DNA from: Pseudoxanthomonas sp. X-1
GTDB lineage: Bacteria > Pseudomonadota > Gammaproteobacteria > Xanthomonadales > Xanthomonadaceae
Direction of reading: 5' to 3'
DNA: 64,000 nucleotides
Assembly (NCBI RefSeq): GCF_020042665.1
Contig: NZ_CP083376.1
Coordinates: 4,453,038 to 4,517,037, forward strand
Shown here: positions 35,775 through 45,296 of the stretch, piece after piece
Layout of the letters: each line of letters opens with the position of its first letter
Numbering within the stretch: position 1 is the stretch's first letter
Program-made: the position numbers and the translations under genes
The notes under the pieces: model-generated
The model's input: only the letters and a program-made list of their open reading frames with translations
Databases searched by the model: none
Told to the model about the DNA's origin: nothing

Positions 35775-36342
35775 CGGTGGCCGGCGAGCCTGCGCCATCG
35801 GCGCTCCAGCGCATCGCCAGGTGGGTCTGGCCGGCCTCGGCGGGGATGAAACCCAGTCGCGCGTAAAGCCGCTGCGCTGCCGCATTGGCATGCATCACGT
35901 GCAGCGTCAGCGCCTGCCCGGCGGCGCTTGCCAGTGCCTGCGCATGGACGACCAACGCGGTGCCGATGCCTTGCCCCCGCCAGGCCGGCAACAGGCTGAT
36001 GTCGACCAGCACGTGCGGGGCACGGCTGCGGTCCAGGTAGAGCCGACCCAGTGCTCCATGCGCGGTTTCTGCGATCAGGAAGTCGGCGTCACCGAAATGG
36101 CGCAGATAGTGCGCGTGCTGCAGGGCGAACTGCTGGTCGAGGAAGGCACGCTTGGCCATCTCAGGCCACGGCACGCCGGCGAGTTCGGTGCTGCGCGTAC
36201 TGGCGTAGAGCGTGCGCAGCCAGTCCAGGTCGGCGGCCCGCGCCGCGCGCAGGCCGATGCCGCGCGCCTCCAGCGACGCCGGCGCGGCGAAGGTCGCCAC
36301 ACGCTGCGGGAACTCCTGCGACGGTCCGGGCGCGGCGGACAT
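35767..36342 (-). CDS. GNAT family N-acetyltransferase
   Basis: 191 residues. The acetyl-CoA binding block LLPAWRGQGIGTALVVHAQA (Q/RxxGxG/A pattern) and the C-terminal HVMHANAAAQRLYARLGF block are diagnostic. Located 8 bases downstream of the third collar gene in transcription order, it may acetylate a component of the same system. The acceptor is unknown. Confidence 0.9.
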   Translation of the reverse strand: MSAAPGPSQEFPQRVATFAAPASLEARGIGLRAARAADLDWLRTLYASTRSTELAGVPWPEMAKRAFLDQQFALQHAHYLRHFGDADFLIAETAHGALGRLYLDRSRAPHVLVDISLLPAWRGQGIGTALVVHAQALASAAGQALTLHVMHANAAAQRLYARLGFIPAEAGQTHLAMRWSADGAGSPATVS

Positions 36343-36349
36343 CCGCGCC

Positions 36350-36886
36350 TCAGTTGAAGACCGGGTAGTCGCCCTGCAGCGCGATGCAGAAGTTGACCGC
36401 CAGATACGGCTGCCGGTTCTCGTGCGCCTGGCCGGTGCCCGTGGGCACCAGCATGGTCGGGGAGAACTGCCTGTCTGGCGCGACCGCCAGGAACGGGCGC
36501 TCGGTGTTCACGTTGAGCGACGACAGGGCCACACCGCTGGCCGGTGTACCGGTCTTCTTGGTGGCGTCCGCCTGCGAGAAGGCATTGATGCCATGCTGGT
36601 GCATTGGAATCTGCGTGCTCTGCAGGCTCACCGAGGGCGAGCCGAAGTTGCTGCCCAGCGTGTGCGGAGTCAGGCCCGGACCCGCGCCTTGCTGACAGGC
36701 CGAGCGTGCGGCGAAGTTCGGCAGTTGGAACGTGCTGCTGCCGTTGCCGCCATAGGCCACGCCGAGCAGGGAGTACAGCACGGTGTTCTGCGTGATCGGT
36801 AGCGTGGCGCCGTTGCAGAGCGCCCAGCCATACGGGTTGTAGTCGAAGCCGAACAGCTGGATTTCGCCGACGTAGGGTTCGGTCAT
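36350..36886 (-). CDS. Phage tail-collar domain protein (third in the row)
   Basis: 178 residues. The collar domain opens with EPYVGEIQLFGFDYNPYGWA and LCNGATLPITQNTVLYSLLG, followed by GNGSSTFQLPNFAARSACQQ and a C-terminal QPYLAVNFCIALQGDYPVF. This is the microcystin-dependent-protein (MdpB) type, PF07484. Only the collar/tip module is present. Three such genes lie in a row. Confidence 0.9.
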   Translation of the reverse strand: MTEPYVGEIQLFGFDYNPYGWALCNGATLPITQNTVLYSLLGVAYGGNGSSTFQLPNFAARSACQQGAGPGLTPHTLGSNFGSPSVSLQSTQIPMHQHGINAFSQADATKKTGTPASGVALSSLNVNTERPFLAVAPDRQFSPTMLVPTGTGQAHENRQPYLAVNFCIALQGDYPVFN

Positions 36887-36946
36887 GAGTGGACTCCTCC
36901 AATGGAGCAGATGGCGAGCGCAGGGATGTTGGTGCGGCGCACGGGC

Positions 36947-37474
36947 TCAGGCCTGCTGCGGGAAGATGCCGGTGGTGGCGATGCAGTACTGCACCGTCAG
37001 CGTCGGCATGAGGTTGTCGTGCGGCTGGCTGCCACCGGCGAACGAAGTGCTCTGCGTGGACATCGCCACCATCGTGGCGCCGGTGACGTCGCTGGCATAG
37101 AACACACTGCCGTTGACCGCGCCCGGCAGCAGTCCGGAAGGTGCGGTGGCGGTCGCGGCGGCGGTCGTGGCCATGGCGGTGTGCGCGTGTGCTGGCATCT
37201 GCAGGTCGGTCAGTGTCACCGTCTCGGTGCCGGCCTTCTGAGCCAGGACGTAGTTGCTCAGGCCCGGCCCCTGGCCCTGGTGGATCGGCAGGCGGCCGCG
37301 CAGGTCCGGCACGCCGAAGGTGCTGGTGCCATCGCCGCCGTAAGCGGTGCCGAGCAGGACATACAACGGTTCGTAATCGGCGATTTGCAACAGCGAGCCA
37401 TCGCATGCCTGCCAGCCCTGAGGCGTGCGACCGAAGCCGAACATGCGGATTTCGCCGATGAATGGGGTGCCCAT
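36947..37474 (-). CDS. Phage tail-collar domain protein (second in the row)
   Basis: 175 residues with IGEIRMFGFGRTPQGWQACD, DGTSTFGVPDLRGRLPIHQG and VQYCIATTGIFPQ. The DLRGR(L/A)P block is the classic collar motif, here better kept than in the neighbour at 36350. Same strand and spacing of about 60-70 bases suggest one transcript. Confidence 0.9.
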   Translation of the reverse strand: MGTPFIGEIRMFGFGRTPQGWQACDGSLLQIADYEPLYVLLGTAYGGDGTSTFGVPDLRGRLPIHQGQGPGLSNYVLAQKAGTETVTLTDLQMPAHAHTAMATTAAATATAPSGLLPGAVNGSVFYASDVTGATMVAMSTQSTSFAGGSQPHDNLMPTLTVQYCIATTGIFPQQA

Positions 37475-37540
37475 GGTGCGTCCTTGTCGATGAGACGTGA
37501 TGCGCGCGACTGCAGGCCGCGCGCCGGGATCCGGCCGAGC

Positions 37541-38092
37541 CTAGCTGCGCGAGGGAAAGATGCCCGACAGCGCGATGCAGAAATTGATCGTGGTGTACGG
37601 CTGCAGGTTCGGATGCGCCTGGCCGCCGCCGCTGTTGGCGACAGTGGACGGCGAGAGCGGTACCGTCGCGCCGGGGGCTGCATACAACGCATGCGCTGTT
37701 CCCGGACCGGGGCTGACGACGTTGTTGGCGAACAGGCGTCCGGTCGGCACGCGGTTGTCGCCGTTCCCGCTACTGCAGTCCATCAGATGGGTGTGGGCGG
37801 GCAGATTGGCCGCCACCAGCGACACCGTTTCCGCGCCCGCGGCCTGCCCCATCGGCGCCGCGGGTGGCTGCCAGCCTGGATCGGCGGAAGGCCCGTAGCC
37901 CATCGGCGCGCGTCCACGCATGTCGGGCAAGCCAAAAGTGGTCTTGCCATCGCCGCCAAAGCGCGTGCCGAGCAGACTAAACAACGCCTGGTTCTGATTG
38001 ATGGGCAGCAACTGCCCGTTGCATTGCGCAAAATACTTAGGCGCAAAAGAAAAGCCAGTCATCATGATCTGGCCGATGAAAAACTCGCTCAT
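37541..38092 (-). CDS. Phage tail-collar domain protein (first in the row)
   Basis: 183 residues from ATG 38092 (MSEFFIGQIMMTGFSFAPKY). GDGKTTFGLPDMRGRAPMGY and INFCIALSGIFPSR are the conserved blocks. A longer frame to 38185 adds a basic stretch with no similarity. It diverges from the large autotransporter gene across 275 bases. Confidence 0.9.
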   Translation of the reverse strand: MSEFFIGQIMMTGFSFAPKYFAQCNGQLLPINQNQALFSLLGTRFGGDGKTTFGLPDMRGRAPMGYGPSADPGWQPPAAPMGQAAGAETVSLVAANLPAHTHLMDCSSGNGDNRVPTGRLFANNVVSPGPGTAHALYAAPGATVPLSPSTVANSGGGQAHPNLQPYTTINFCIALSGIFPSRS

Positions 38093-38367
38093 GCGGATAT
38101 CCCTTCCCCGAGTGATGACGCCGCAACGACGAGCTTCGTCGACGACGCGCGCCGTATTAAGTGACCAGAGTCGGTCGACATGCAAGTGCCTATTGCATGA
38201 ATAGGGGGGTTAGAAACACTTAATGCTTTACGCGGTCGCGGATTTACTGTTTCAATGCGCGCGCAACGCGTGGGCAAGATCTGGTTCGGATCTGATATTC
38301 CGCGTCGCCCGAGGCGCCAGGACCGGCGCCGGCGCCCATGGGGTGGCGCGTTTCTGGGGATGGGGAC
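38093..38367. promoter_or_regulatory. Divergent promoter region between the collar genes and the autotransporter
   Basis: 275 bases, AT-richer than the flanking DNA. Two small nested inverted repeats occur: ATGCAA/TTGCAT (38180-38198) and CCTATT/AATAGG (38189-38205). They overlap, so only one can form at a time. Possible regulator sites for both directions. Confidence 0.35.
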
Positions 38368-41300
38368 ATGGCTACGAATTGCACCGCTCCGGGTGGAGTG
38401 CGCCTGGTGTTGCGTTGGTTGTTGGCGCTGGTGCTGGTTGCGGCGCCTCACGTCGCGCTCGCCGCCTATTGCCCGACGCCGCAAACCGCGACGATCAACT
38501 CCGGCGCCTCGGTGACGTTCGACGTCAGCAGCTGCGACGGGCCGAGCAACTTTGGAATACAGGTCGGCTCGCAGCCCGCGCACGGTAGCCTCTTCGCGCC
38601 AGGTCAAAACGCTGACAGCAGCGAGTACGTGACATATACCAACAACGGGGACGGAGTGAATTCGGACTCCTTCTACCTGGAAGATGAAGACAACAACCGG
38701 ATCGTCTTCAATATCACCATCAATCCGGTGCGCACCGCCGGCATCGCGGTCTCGCCGTCCAGCGCCAACGAGGACAGCGGCACCACGTTCCTCTATACGG
38801 TGACCCTGAGCCAGGCCAGCAGCACACCGACCACGGTGAATCTGACGCGAGCCGGCACCGCCACGACCGGCACCGACTACACCGGCGCGGTCGGCATCGT
38901 CACGGTGCCGGCCAACGCCATCTCCGCCAGCTTCCAGATCACGCCGGTCGCCGACAACACGGTGGAGTCGGACGAGACGGTGATCTTCCAGGTGGCCAAC
39001 GGTAGCGGCTACACGATCGGCAACCCGTCCAGCGCCACCGCCACCATCGTCAACGACGACTACCCGTCGGCCACCATTGCGGTGTCGCCGGGCAGTGTCA
39101 CCGAGAACGGCAGCGCCAACCTCGTCTACACCGTCTCCCTGAGCCAGCCGGCGCCCTCTGCGCTCTCGATCGGCTTCAACGTCGGCGGTACCGCCACCGC
39201 CGGCACGGACTACGCCACGGTCAACGCGCCGCTGGTCATCCCGGCCGGCCAGACCACCGGCACCATCACCATCGATCCCACCCCCGACACCACCGTGGAA
39301 CCGGACGAGACGGTGGCGATCAGCCTCAACGCGGGCCTCGGCTACACGGTAGGCTCGCCGTCCAGCGCCACCGGCACCATCCTCAACGACGACCAGCCGG
39401 CGCTGTCGATCAACGACGTCTCGCAGAACGAAGGCAGCGCCGGCATCACCAATTTCACCTTCACCGTCTCGCTGAGCCAGCCGGCCGGGACCGGCGGGGT
39501 CAGCTTCGACATCGCCACCGCCAATGGCACCGCGACCGCGGGCAGCGACTACATCGCCGCCAGTGTGGCCGGGCTGACCATCCCGGCCGGCAGCAGCACC
39601 GCCACCTTCACCGTGCAGGTCAACGGCGACACGCTCAACGAACCCGACGAAACCTTCTTCGTCAACGCCACCAATGTCAGCGGCGCCACGGTCGCCGACG
39701 GGCAGGGCCGGGGCACGATCGTCAACGACGACGCGGTGCCTACGCTGTCGATCGGCGACGCCGGCGTCACCGAGGGCAACAGCGGGGTCACCACGGCGAC
39801 CTTCACCGTCGGCCTCAGCGCGGCCAGCGGGCAGACCGTCACGGTCAACTATGCGACCGCCGACGGGACCGCCAACGCCGGCAGCGACTACGTCGCCCGC
39901 TCAGGCACGCTGACCTTCGCGCCCGGCACCACCGCACAGACGGTGTCGGTGACCATCAACGGCGATACCGCCGTCGAGCCGGACGAGACGTTCACCGTGG
40001 CCCTGTCCGGTGCCAGCAACGCCAGCATCGCCCGCGCCACCGGCATCGGCACGATTCTCAACGACGATGCGGTCGTCACGGTCGCGCCGGCCTCGCTGCC
40101 GGCCGCGACCGCTGGCAGCGGCTACAGCCAGACCCTGCTCGCCAGCGGGGGCGTCGCGCCGTACACCTTCTCGGTCAGCGGCGGTGCGCTGCCGCCCGGA
40201 TTGAGCCTGAGCAGCGCCGGCGTGCTGTCCGGCACGCCCACGGCCAGCGGCAGTTTCAACTTCACCGTGTCCGCCTTCGACAGCGGGACGCCCACCGCCG
40301 GCAGTCGTGGCTACACGCTGACCGTGGCGTCGCCGTCGTTGACGCTGCCGGCGACGACCCTGCCCAACGGCACCGCCGGCCAGGCCTACGGCGCGGCGAT
40401 CAACCCGGCCAGCGGCGGCATCGCGCCTTACGCCTATACGGTCAGCGCCGGCGCATTGCCGGCGGGCCTCACCGTCAACAGCGCGAGCGGTGCGCTGAGC
40501 GGAACGCCGACCGTGGCCGGCAACTTCAGCTTCACCCTGACCGCGACCGACAGCACCTCCGGGACCCCTGGACAGGTCACGCGCAGCTATACGCTGGCAA
40601 TCGTCACGCCGACCTTGACGGTCGTTCCGCCCACCCTGCCGCCCGGGACCGCGGGCAGCGCCTACAGCCAGACCCTGAGCGCCAGTGGCGGCACCGCGCC
40701 CTACAGCTATGCGCTCAGCTCCGGTGCCTTGCCTGCGGGCCTGACCTTGAGCAGCGCGGGGACCTTGGCCGGCACGCCGACCGTGGCGGGCAGCTTCACC
40801 TTCGTCGTCGGCGTCACCGATGCCGGCGGCTTCGGCGGCGCGCAGGCCTACACCCTGTCCATCGCCGCGCCGACCCTGGCCATCACCCCGCCGACGCTGC
40901 CGGCGGCAGCCATCGGCGCCAGCTACAGCCAGACGCTGAGCACCGGCGGCGGCACTGCGCCGTACACCTACACGCTCAGCGCTGGCGCACTGCCGGCCGG
41001 TTTGGGCCTGAGCGCGGGCGGTGTGTTGTCCGGGACACCGACCGCCGCCGGCAGCTTCGCCTTCACCGTGAGCGTGACCGACGCCGGCGGCTTCGGCGCG
41101 GCGCAGGCGTTCACCCTGACGGTCGCGTCGCCGACCCTGACCCTGGCGCCGCCGACGCTGCCGTCCGGCACCGCGGGCAGCGCTTACAGCCAGGCCCTGA
41201 GCACCAGCGGCGGCGCCGCACCCTACAGCTACAGCATCACCAGCGGCAGCCTGCCGACGGGGTTGAGCCTGAGTGCCGGCGGTGTGCTCTCCGGCACGCC

Positions 41301-43908
41301 GACCGTGGCCGGGAGCTTCGTGTTCACCGTCCAGGTCACCGACAGCACTGCCGGCGTCGCCGCCCAGACCAGCCGCAGCTACACGCTGACCCTGGCCGCG
41401 CCGACGTTGGTCATCGCGCCGCCGACGCTGCCGGCGGCCGCGATCGGTGCCAGCTACCGTCAGGCGCTGAGCACCAGTGGGGGTGCCGCGCCGTACACCT
41501 ACACGCTCGGCGGCGGCAGCTTGCCGAGCGGTATCAGCCTGAGCGCCGCGGGCGTGCTGTCCGGGACGCCTGCGGCGGCCGGCAGCTTCGCCTTCACCGT
41601 GAGCGTGACCGACGCGGGCGGTTTCTCCGCGGCGCAGGCGTTCACCCTGGACGTCGCGTCACCGACGCTGGTCCTCACACCGCCGACGCTGCCGGCCGGC
41701 ACCGCCGGCACCGCCTACAGCCAGGCGCTCAGCACCAGCGGCGGCACCGCCCCTTACAGCTACAGCCTCGCCAGTGGCGCCCTGCCCGCCGGGCTGAGCC
41801 TGAGTCCGGCGGGCACGCTGTCCGGTACACCGACACAGGCGGGCAGCTTCGTCTTCAGCGTGACTGTCGCCGACAGCACCGCCGGTGTGGCTGGCCAGGC
41901 CAGCCGCAGCTATACGCTGAGCATCGCCGCGCCGACCCTGACCATCGGTCAGCCGACGCTGCCGCCCGGCACTGCGGGTACCGCCTACCGCCAGGTCCTG
42001 AGCGTCAGCGGCGGCGCCGCGCCGTACGCCTACAGCGTGGCCACCGGCGCATTGCCCGCCGGACTGAGCCTGACCACGGCGGGCGTGCTCTCGGGAACGC
42101 CGAGTGCGGCGGGCAGTTTCGCTTTCAGCATCCAGGTGAGCGACGCCAACGGGTTCTCGGCCTCGCAGGCCTACACCCTCGCCATCGCCTCGGCGGTGCC
42201 GCCGCCGGTGGCGGTGAACGACAGCGGCGCCACGCTGGTGGACACGCCGCTGACGCTGGAGGTGACCCGCAACGACAGCGGCAGTATCGACAGCATCGCC
42301 GTGGCCAGCGCGCCCGGTCACGGCACGGCGACGGTCGACGGCGTGCGCCTGGTGTACACGCCGGCGCCCGGCTATGTGGGCACCGACAGCGTGCGCTACA
42401 CCGCGATTGGCGCGGGCGGCAGCTCAGCGCCGGCGACCGTCACCCTCACCGTGAACGCCCGTCCGGTCGCGGCGTCGGCGACGGTGCCCGCGGTGATGGG
42501 GCAGACCCAGACCGTGGAGCTCACCCGCAACGCCACGGGCGGGCCTTTCGTGGCGGCCGCGGTGGTGGCGGTGCTGCCGGCCAATGCCGGTACCGCGACG
42601 ATCGCCCGCACGGCCACGGCCGCCACGGGGGTGCCCACCGCGGCGGCGGAAGGCCCGGGCTTCGTGCTGACCTTCGTACCGAGCCCGACCTTCTCCGGGC
42701 AGGCCACGGTGCGTTTCACCCTGTCCAATGCCTATGCGACCTCGGATGCAGCGGACATCGTGTTCGCAATCGCGCCGCGTCCGGATCCGACCCAGGATGC
42801 GCAGGTGCGCGGCCTGATCGATGCGCAGGCCGAGTCGACCCGGCGCTTCGCCAAGGCGCAGATCGACAACTTCCAGCGCCGGCTGGAGGCGACCCATCGC
42901 GGCGCGCGTGGCTTCGACAATGGGGTGAGCTTCCAGGCCACTTCGCGTTGCCGCCAGAACGACCGCAGCCTGGAAGCGCGACCCTGCGAACCGGGCGCAC
43001 ACGATCCGCACGACGGGGTCGCGGGCGACAGCATGGAGGCCGCATCGTCGCCGTCCGATGCCGGCGCGGGCGCGGGCAATTTGGGCTTGTGGGTGGGCGG
43101 CGCGATCCGCTCCGGCAGCCTGGACAAGCAGGCCCAGCGCGCCGGTGTGGACTTCCAGTCCGACGGGTTGAGTCTGGGCGCCGACTATCTGGTCTCGTCC
43201 TCGCTGGCCGTCGGTGCCGGCGTGGGCTGGGGTCGCGACGACAGCGACGTCGGCCACGAGGGCAGCCGCAGCAAGGCCACCGCCTACACGATGGCCTTGT
43301 ACGCCAGCTATCACCCCGGGCAGACCCTGTTCTTCGACGCCCTGGTCGGCTACCAGCTGCTGTCCTACGACCTGCGCCGCTACGTGACCGACAACGGTGC
43401 GCTGGCCGAAGGCGACCGCGACGGCAAGCAGTGGATCGCCTCGCTGTCCTCCGGCGCCGACCTGCAGCGCGGCGACTGGCAGATCACCCCGTACGCGCGG
43501 GTGGATGTGGCGCGCGCCACGCTCGACGGCTACACCGAGTCGGCCATGGCACCGTTCGCGCTGCGCTACGCCGACATGGACGTGTCCACCACCACGGGCA
43601 ACCTCGGCCTGCGTCTGGAGTGGCGTCGGCAGATGTCCTGGGGCCGTTTGACGCCGCAGTTCCGGCTGGAATACCAGCACGACTTCCAGGGCCGGGGCGA
43701 TGCCACACTGGGGTATGCCGACACCGTCGGCGGCCCGTTGTACCGCACGGGGCAGAGCGTGTTCGACCGCAACCGGCTGATGCTGGGCGTGGGCGCGGCG
43801 TTCACCAGCGAACAGGGTCTGTCCACCCGCGTCGAGTACCGCGGTGTCACCGACGGCGACAGCGGGAACGATCAGACCTGGATGTTCAATATCGAGAAGA
43901 AGTACTGA
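38368..43908 (+). CDS. Giant autotransporter with Calx-beta and Ig-like (He_PIG) repeats
   Basis: 1846 residues. Signal peptide (about 1-33), an N-terminal domain to about 125, four Calx-beta repeats (about 125-570; each ends in an I(V/L)NDD motif), eight He_PIG Ig-like repeats of 87-92 residues (about 571-1275; GTxYxQxLxxSGGxAPYxY and GLxLSxxGxLSGTP), two cadherin-like/Big_9 modules (about 1276-1470), a helical linker (RRFAKAQIDNFQRRLEATHR) and a C-terminal autotransporter barrel (about 1570-1846) ending WMFNIEKKY. It should be exported and displayed on the cell surface. The start is chosen by signal peptide and the GGGGA site before ATG 38368. It diverges from three collar genes; an adhesin or surface-interaction role is inferred. 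Confidence 0.9.
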   Translation: MATNCTAPGGVRLVLRWLLALVLVAAPHVALAAYCPTPQTATINSGASVTFDVSSCDGPSNFGIQVGSQPAHGSLFAPGQNADSSEYVTYTNNGDGVNSDSFYLEDEDNNRIVFNITINPVRTAGIAVSPSSANEDSGTTFLYTVTLSQASSTPTTVNLTRAGTATTGTDYTGAVGIVTVPANAISASFQITPVADNTVESDETVIFQVANGSGYTIGNPSSATATIVNDDYPSATIAVSPGSVTENGSANLVYTVSLSQPAPSALSIGFNVGGTATAGTDYATVNAPLVIPAGQTTGTITIDPTPDTTVEPDETVAISLNAGLGYTVGSPSSATGTILNDDQPALSINDVSQNEGSAGITNFTFTVSLSQPAGTGGVSFDIATANGTATAGSDYIAASVAGLTIPAGSSTATFTVQVNGDTLNEPDETFFVNATNVSGATVADGQGRGTIVNDDAVPTLSIGDAGVTEGNSGVTTATFTVGLSAASGQTVTVNYATADGTANAGSDYVARSGTLTFAPGTTAQTVSVTINGDTAVEPDETFTVALSGASNASIARATGIGTILNDDAVVTVAPASLPAATAGSGYSQTLLASGGVAPYTFSVSGGALPPGLSLSSAGVLSGTPTASGSFNFTVSAFDSGTPTAGSRGYTLTVASPSLTLPATTLPNGTAGQAYGAAINPASGGIAPYAYTVSAGALPAGLTVNSASGALSGTPTVAGNFSFTLTATDSTSGTPGQVTRSYTLAIVTPTLTVVPPTLPPGTAGSAYSQTLSASGGTAPYSYALSSGALPAGLTLSSAGTLAGTPTVAGSFTFVVGVTDAGGFGGAQAYTLSIAAPTLAITPPTLPAAAIGASYSQTLSTGGGTAPYTYTLSAGALPAGLGLSAGGVLSGTPTAAGSFAFTVSVTDAGGFGAAQAFTLTVASPTLTLAPPTLPSGTAGSAYSQALSTSGGAAPYSYSITSGSLPTGLSLSAGGVLSGTPTVAGSFVFTVQVTDSTAGVAAQTSRSYTLTLAAPTLVIAPPTLPAAAIGASYRQALSTSGGAAPYTYTLGGGSLPSGISLSAAGVLSGTPAAAGSFAFTVSVTDAGGFSAAQAFTLDVASPTLVLTPPTLPAGTAGTAYSQALSTSGGTAPYSYSLASGALPAGLSLSPAGTLSGTPTQAGSFVFSVTVADSTAGVAGQASRSYTLSIAAPTLTIGQPTLPPGTAGTAYRQVLSVSGGAAPYAYSVATGALPAGLSLTTAGVLSGTPSAAGSFAFSIQVSDANGFSASQAYTLAIASAVPPPVAVNDSGATLVDTPLTLEVTRNDSGSIDSIAVASAPGHGTATVDGVRLVYTPAPGYVGTDSVRYTAIGAGGSSAPATVTLTVNARPVAASATVPAVMGQTQTVELTRNATGGPFVAAAVVAVLPANAGTATIARTATAATGVPTAAAEGPGFVLTFVPSPTFSGQATVRFTLSNAYATSDAADIVFAIAPRPDPTQDAQVRGLIDAQAESTRRFAKAQIDNFQRRLEATHRGARGFDNGVSFQATSRCRQNDRSLEARPCEPGAHDPHDGVAGDSMEAASSPSDAGAGAGNLGLWVGGAIRSGSLDKQAQRAGVDFQSDGLSLGADYLVSSSLAVGAGVGWGRDDSDVGHEGSRSKATAYTMALYASYHPGQTLFFDALVGYQLLSYDLRRYVTDNGALAEGDRDGKQWIASLSSGADLQRGDWQITPYARVDVARATLDGYTESAMAPFALRYADMDVSTTTGNLGLRLEWRRQMSWGRLTPQFRLEYQHDFQGRGDATLGYADTVGGPLYRTGQSVFDRNRLMLGVGAAFTSEQGLSTRVEYRGVTDGDSGNDQTWMFNIEKKY
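40873..41934 (+). repeat. Tandem duplication of a 531-bp two-domain unit inside the autotransporter gene
   Basis: He_PIG repeats 4+5 (40873-41403: 87 + 90 residues) and 6+7 (41404-41934: 87 + 90 residues) are two copies of exactly 531 bp. Repeats 4 and 6 share LPAAAIGASY and SFAFTVSVTDAGGF; repeats 5 and 7 share DSTAGVA and RSYTL. The preceding repeat 3 (40612-40872) and the following repeat 8 also have 87 residues. Copy number can change by recombination without losing frame. Confidence 0.8.
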
Positions 43909-43912
43909 CGGC

Positions 43913-43934
43913 GCGCCGGCGCACTGGCCGGCGC
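43913..43934. terminator. GC-rich hairpin after the autotransporter
   Basis: Stem GCGCCGGC (43913-43920) with GCCGGCGC (43927-43934) and a 6-base loop, just after the stop. No T tract follows, so termination is uncertain. Confidence 0.35.
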
Positions 43935-43966
43935 CCCTTCTCCCAAAAGAACGCGGTTGGCATGAC

Positions 43967-44389
43967 ATGACAGGCGCTGGCGACGCGCGGGACCACGGGG
44001 CGATCGATGCGTTGATCGCCGCGTTCTATGGCGCGTTCGACAATCGTGACGGGCGGGCGATTCCGGTCGAGGCCCTGCGTGACCTGTTCCTGCCCGGGGC
44101 CATCGTCACGCGGGCAGCCGGCAGCGGGCCGGACACGATGACGCTCGACCGCTTCATCGCGCCCCGGGCGCGGATGCTGTCCGACGGCACGCTCACCGAC
44201 TTCCACGAATGGGAGACGCGCGCGCGGACACAGGTGCTGCGCGACATCGCCTGCCGCCATTCGACCTACGAGAAGCGCGGCCGCTACCAGGGTGCCCGCT
44301 ACGGCGGCGGCGGTGCCAAACTGTTCCAGTGCGTGCGCACCCTTGGCGGCTGGCGGATCGCCTCCATCGCCTGGGAAGACGACCCGTGA
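43967..44389 (+). CDS. SnoaL/NTF2-like (DUF4440 type) protein
   Basis: 140 residues. IDALIAAFYGAFDNRDGR and LRDLFLPGAIVTRAAGSGPD, then GAKLFQCVRTLGGWRIASIA, match the NTF2-like fold of the SnoaL/DUF4440 group, which includes ketosteroid-isomerase-like proteins and small accessory proteins. No catalytic Asp/His pair can be assigned with confidence. It may be a general housekeeping gene. Confidence 0.75.
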   Translation: MTGAGDARDHGAIDALIAAFYGAFDNRDGRAIPVEALRDLFLPGAIVTRAAGSGPDTMTLDRFIAPRARMLSDGTLTDFHEWETRARTQVLRDIACRHSTYEKRGRYQGARYGGGGAKLFQCVRTLGGWRIASIAWEDDP

Positions 44390-44469
44390 TGCGTGCGGAA
44401 GCCTCTTTCTATAGGAATGTCGGCCGCCGCCCTATGTCCGCAGGCCGGCTGATCCGGACGGATGCGTGA

Positions 44470-45102
44470 ATGGACAAGCTCGACCTGAAGCGGCAGTTTC
44501 GCGACCTTTTCAATCCGCCGAAGCAGGACTTCGCCGAGATCGCGGTGCCGACCCTGACCTACGTGAAGATCGATGGATCGGGCGACCCCAATACCGCGGC
44601 CGAGTACAGGACGGCGGTCGAATGGCTCTACGGCGTCAGCTATGCCATGAAGTTCGCGGCGAAGAACGGCCTGGGCCGCGACTATGTGGTGCCGCCGCTG
44701 GAAGCGCTCTGGTGGTCGGACGACCCCGGTGCCTTTGTCCGCCGCGAAAAGGATCGCTGGCAATGGACGGTCATGATCATGGTGCCGGACTTCGTCACCC
44801 GCCCCCTGTTCGAGGATGCGGTCGCCAAGACCCTCGCCAAGCGGAACGATCCGCCGTCCTCGCTGCGCTTCGAGCCCTACGCCGAGGGGCGGTCGCTGCA
44901 GATCCTGCACATCGGTCGCTACGATGACGAAGGCCCGGTGCTCGAGCGGCTGCACGACACGGTGATGCCCGGACGCGGCGTCACCTTCAACGGTCCTCAT
45001 CATGAGATCTATCTCAGCGATCCACGCAAGACCGCGCCGGCCAGGCTCAGGACCATCCTGAGGCAGCCGGTTCGTGCGATCTCCGCCGAGACCCAGCGCT
45101 GA
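44470..45102 (+). CDS. GyrI-like small-molecule-binding domain protein
   Basis: 210 residues. IAVPTLTYVKIDGSGDPNTA and the FKFAAK/YVVPPLEALWW stretches match cytoplasmic GyrI-like proteins, the SHS2-type domain also used as the effector domain of MerR/AraC regulators. No HTH is present, so it is a stand-alone binder. 80 bases after the SnoaL-like gene on the same strand. Confidence 0.8.
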   Translation: MDKLDLKRQFRDLFNPPKQDFAEIAVPTLTYVKIDGSGDPNTAAEYRTAVEWLYGVSYAMKFAAKNGLGRDYVVPPLEALWWSDDPGAFVRREKDRWQWTVMIMVPDFVTRPLFEDAVAKTLAKRNDPPSSLRFEPYAEGRSLQILHIGRYDDEGPVLERLHDTVMPGRGVTFNGPHHEIYLSDPRKTAPARLRTILRQPVRAISAETQR

Positions 45103-45296
45103 GACGCGCCGGGGATTTCTCTTGCGTCGACGACGGATCGTCGAGCTGCTCGCTCGGCCGTTGAGCGCCAAGGTTCGCGCTGGCATCCCTGCATGTTCCT
45201 GGCCGCCGCGAGCGGGGAAGGACCGCCGCCGCCAGCGACTGCGCGCTTCGACGCGATCTCAACCCCGGCGACCTGTCTGCGGCACAATCCCGCACG
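45103..45296. other. Short spacer before recC, nothing recognised
   Basis: 194 bases. Probably holds the promoter of the recombination genes, but I could not name its boxes. Confidence 0.3.

Noticed and set aside
35487..38092. Reading the collar proteins as a prophage remnant
   Set aside because: No other phage gene (capsid, terminase, tube, lysis, integrase) is present; three collar-only genes in a row with DUF6916 and GNAT fit a non-phage cluster better.
40336..42195. CRISPR-like regular repeats
   Set aside because: The periodicity is codon-level repetition of 87-92-residue Ig domains in one open frame; no short identical repeats with unique spacers.
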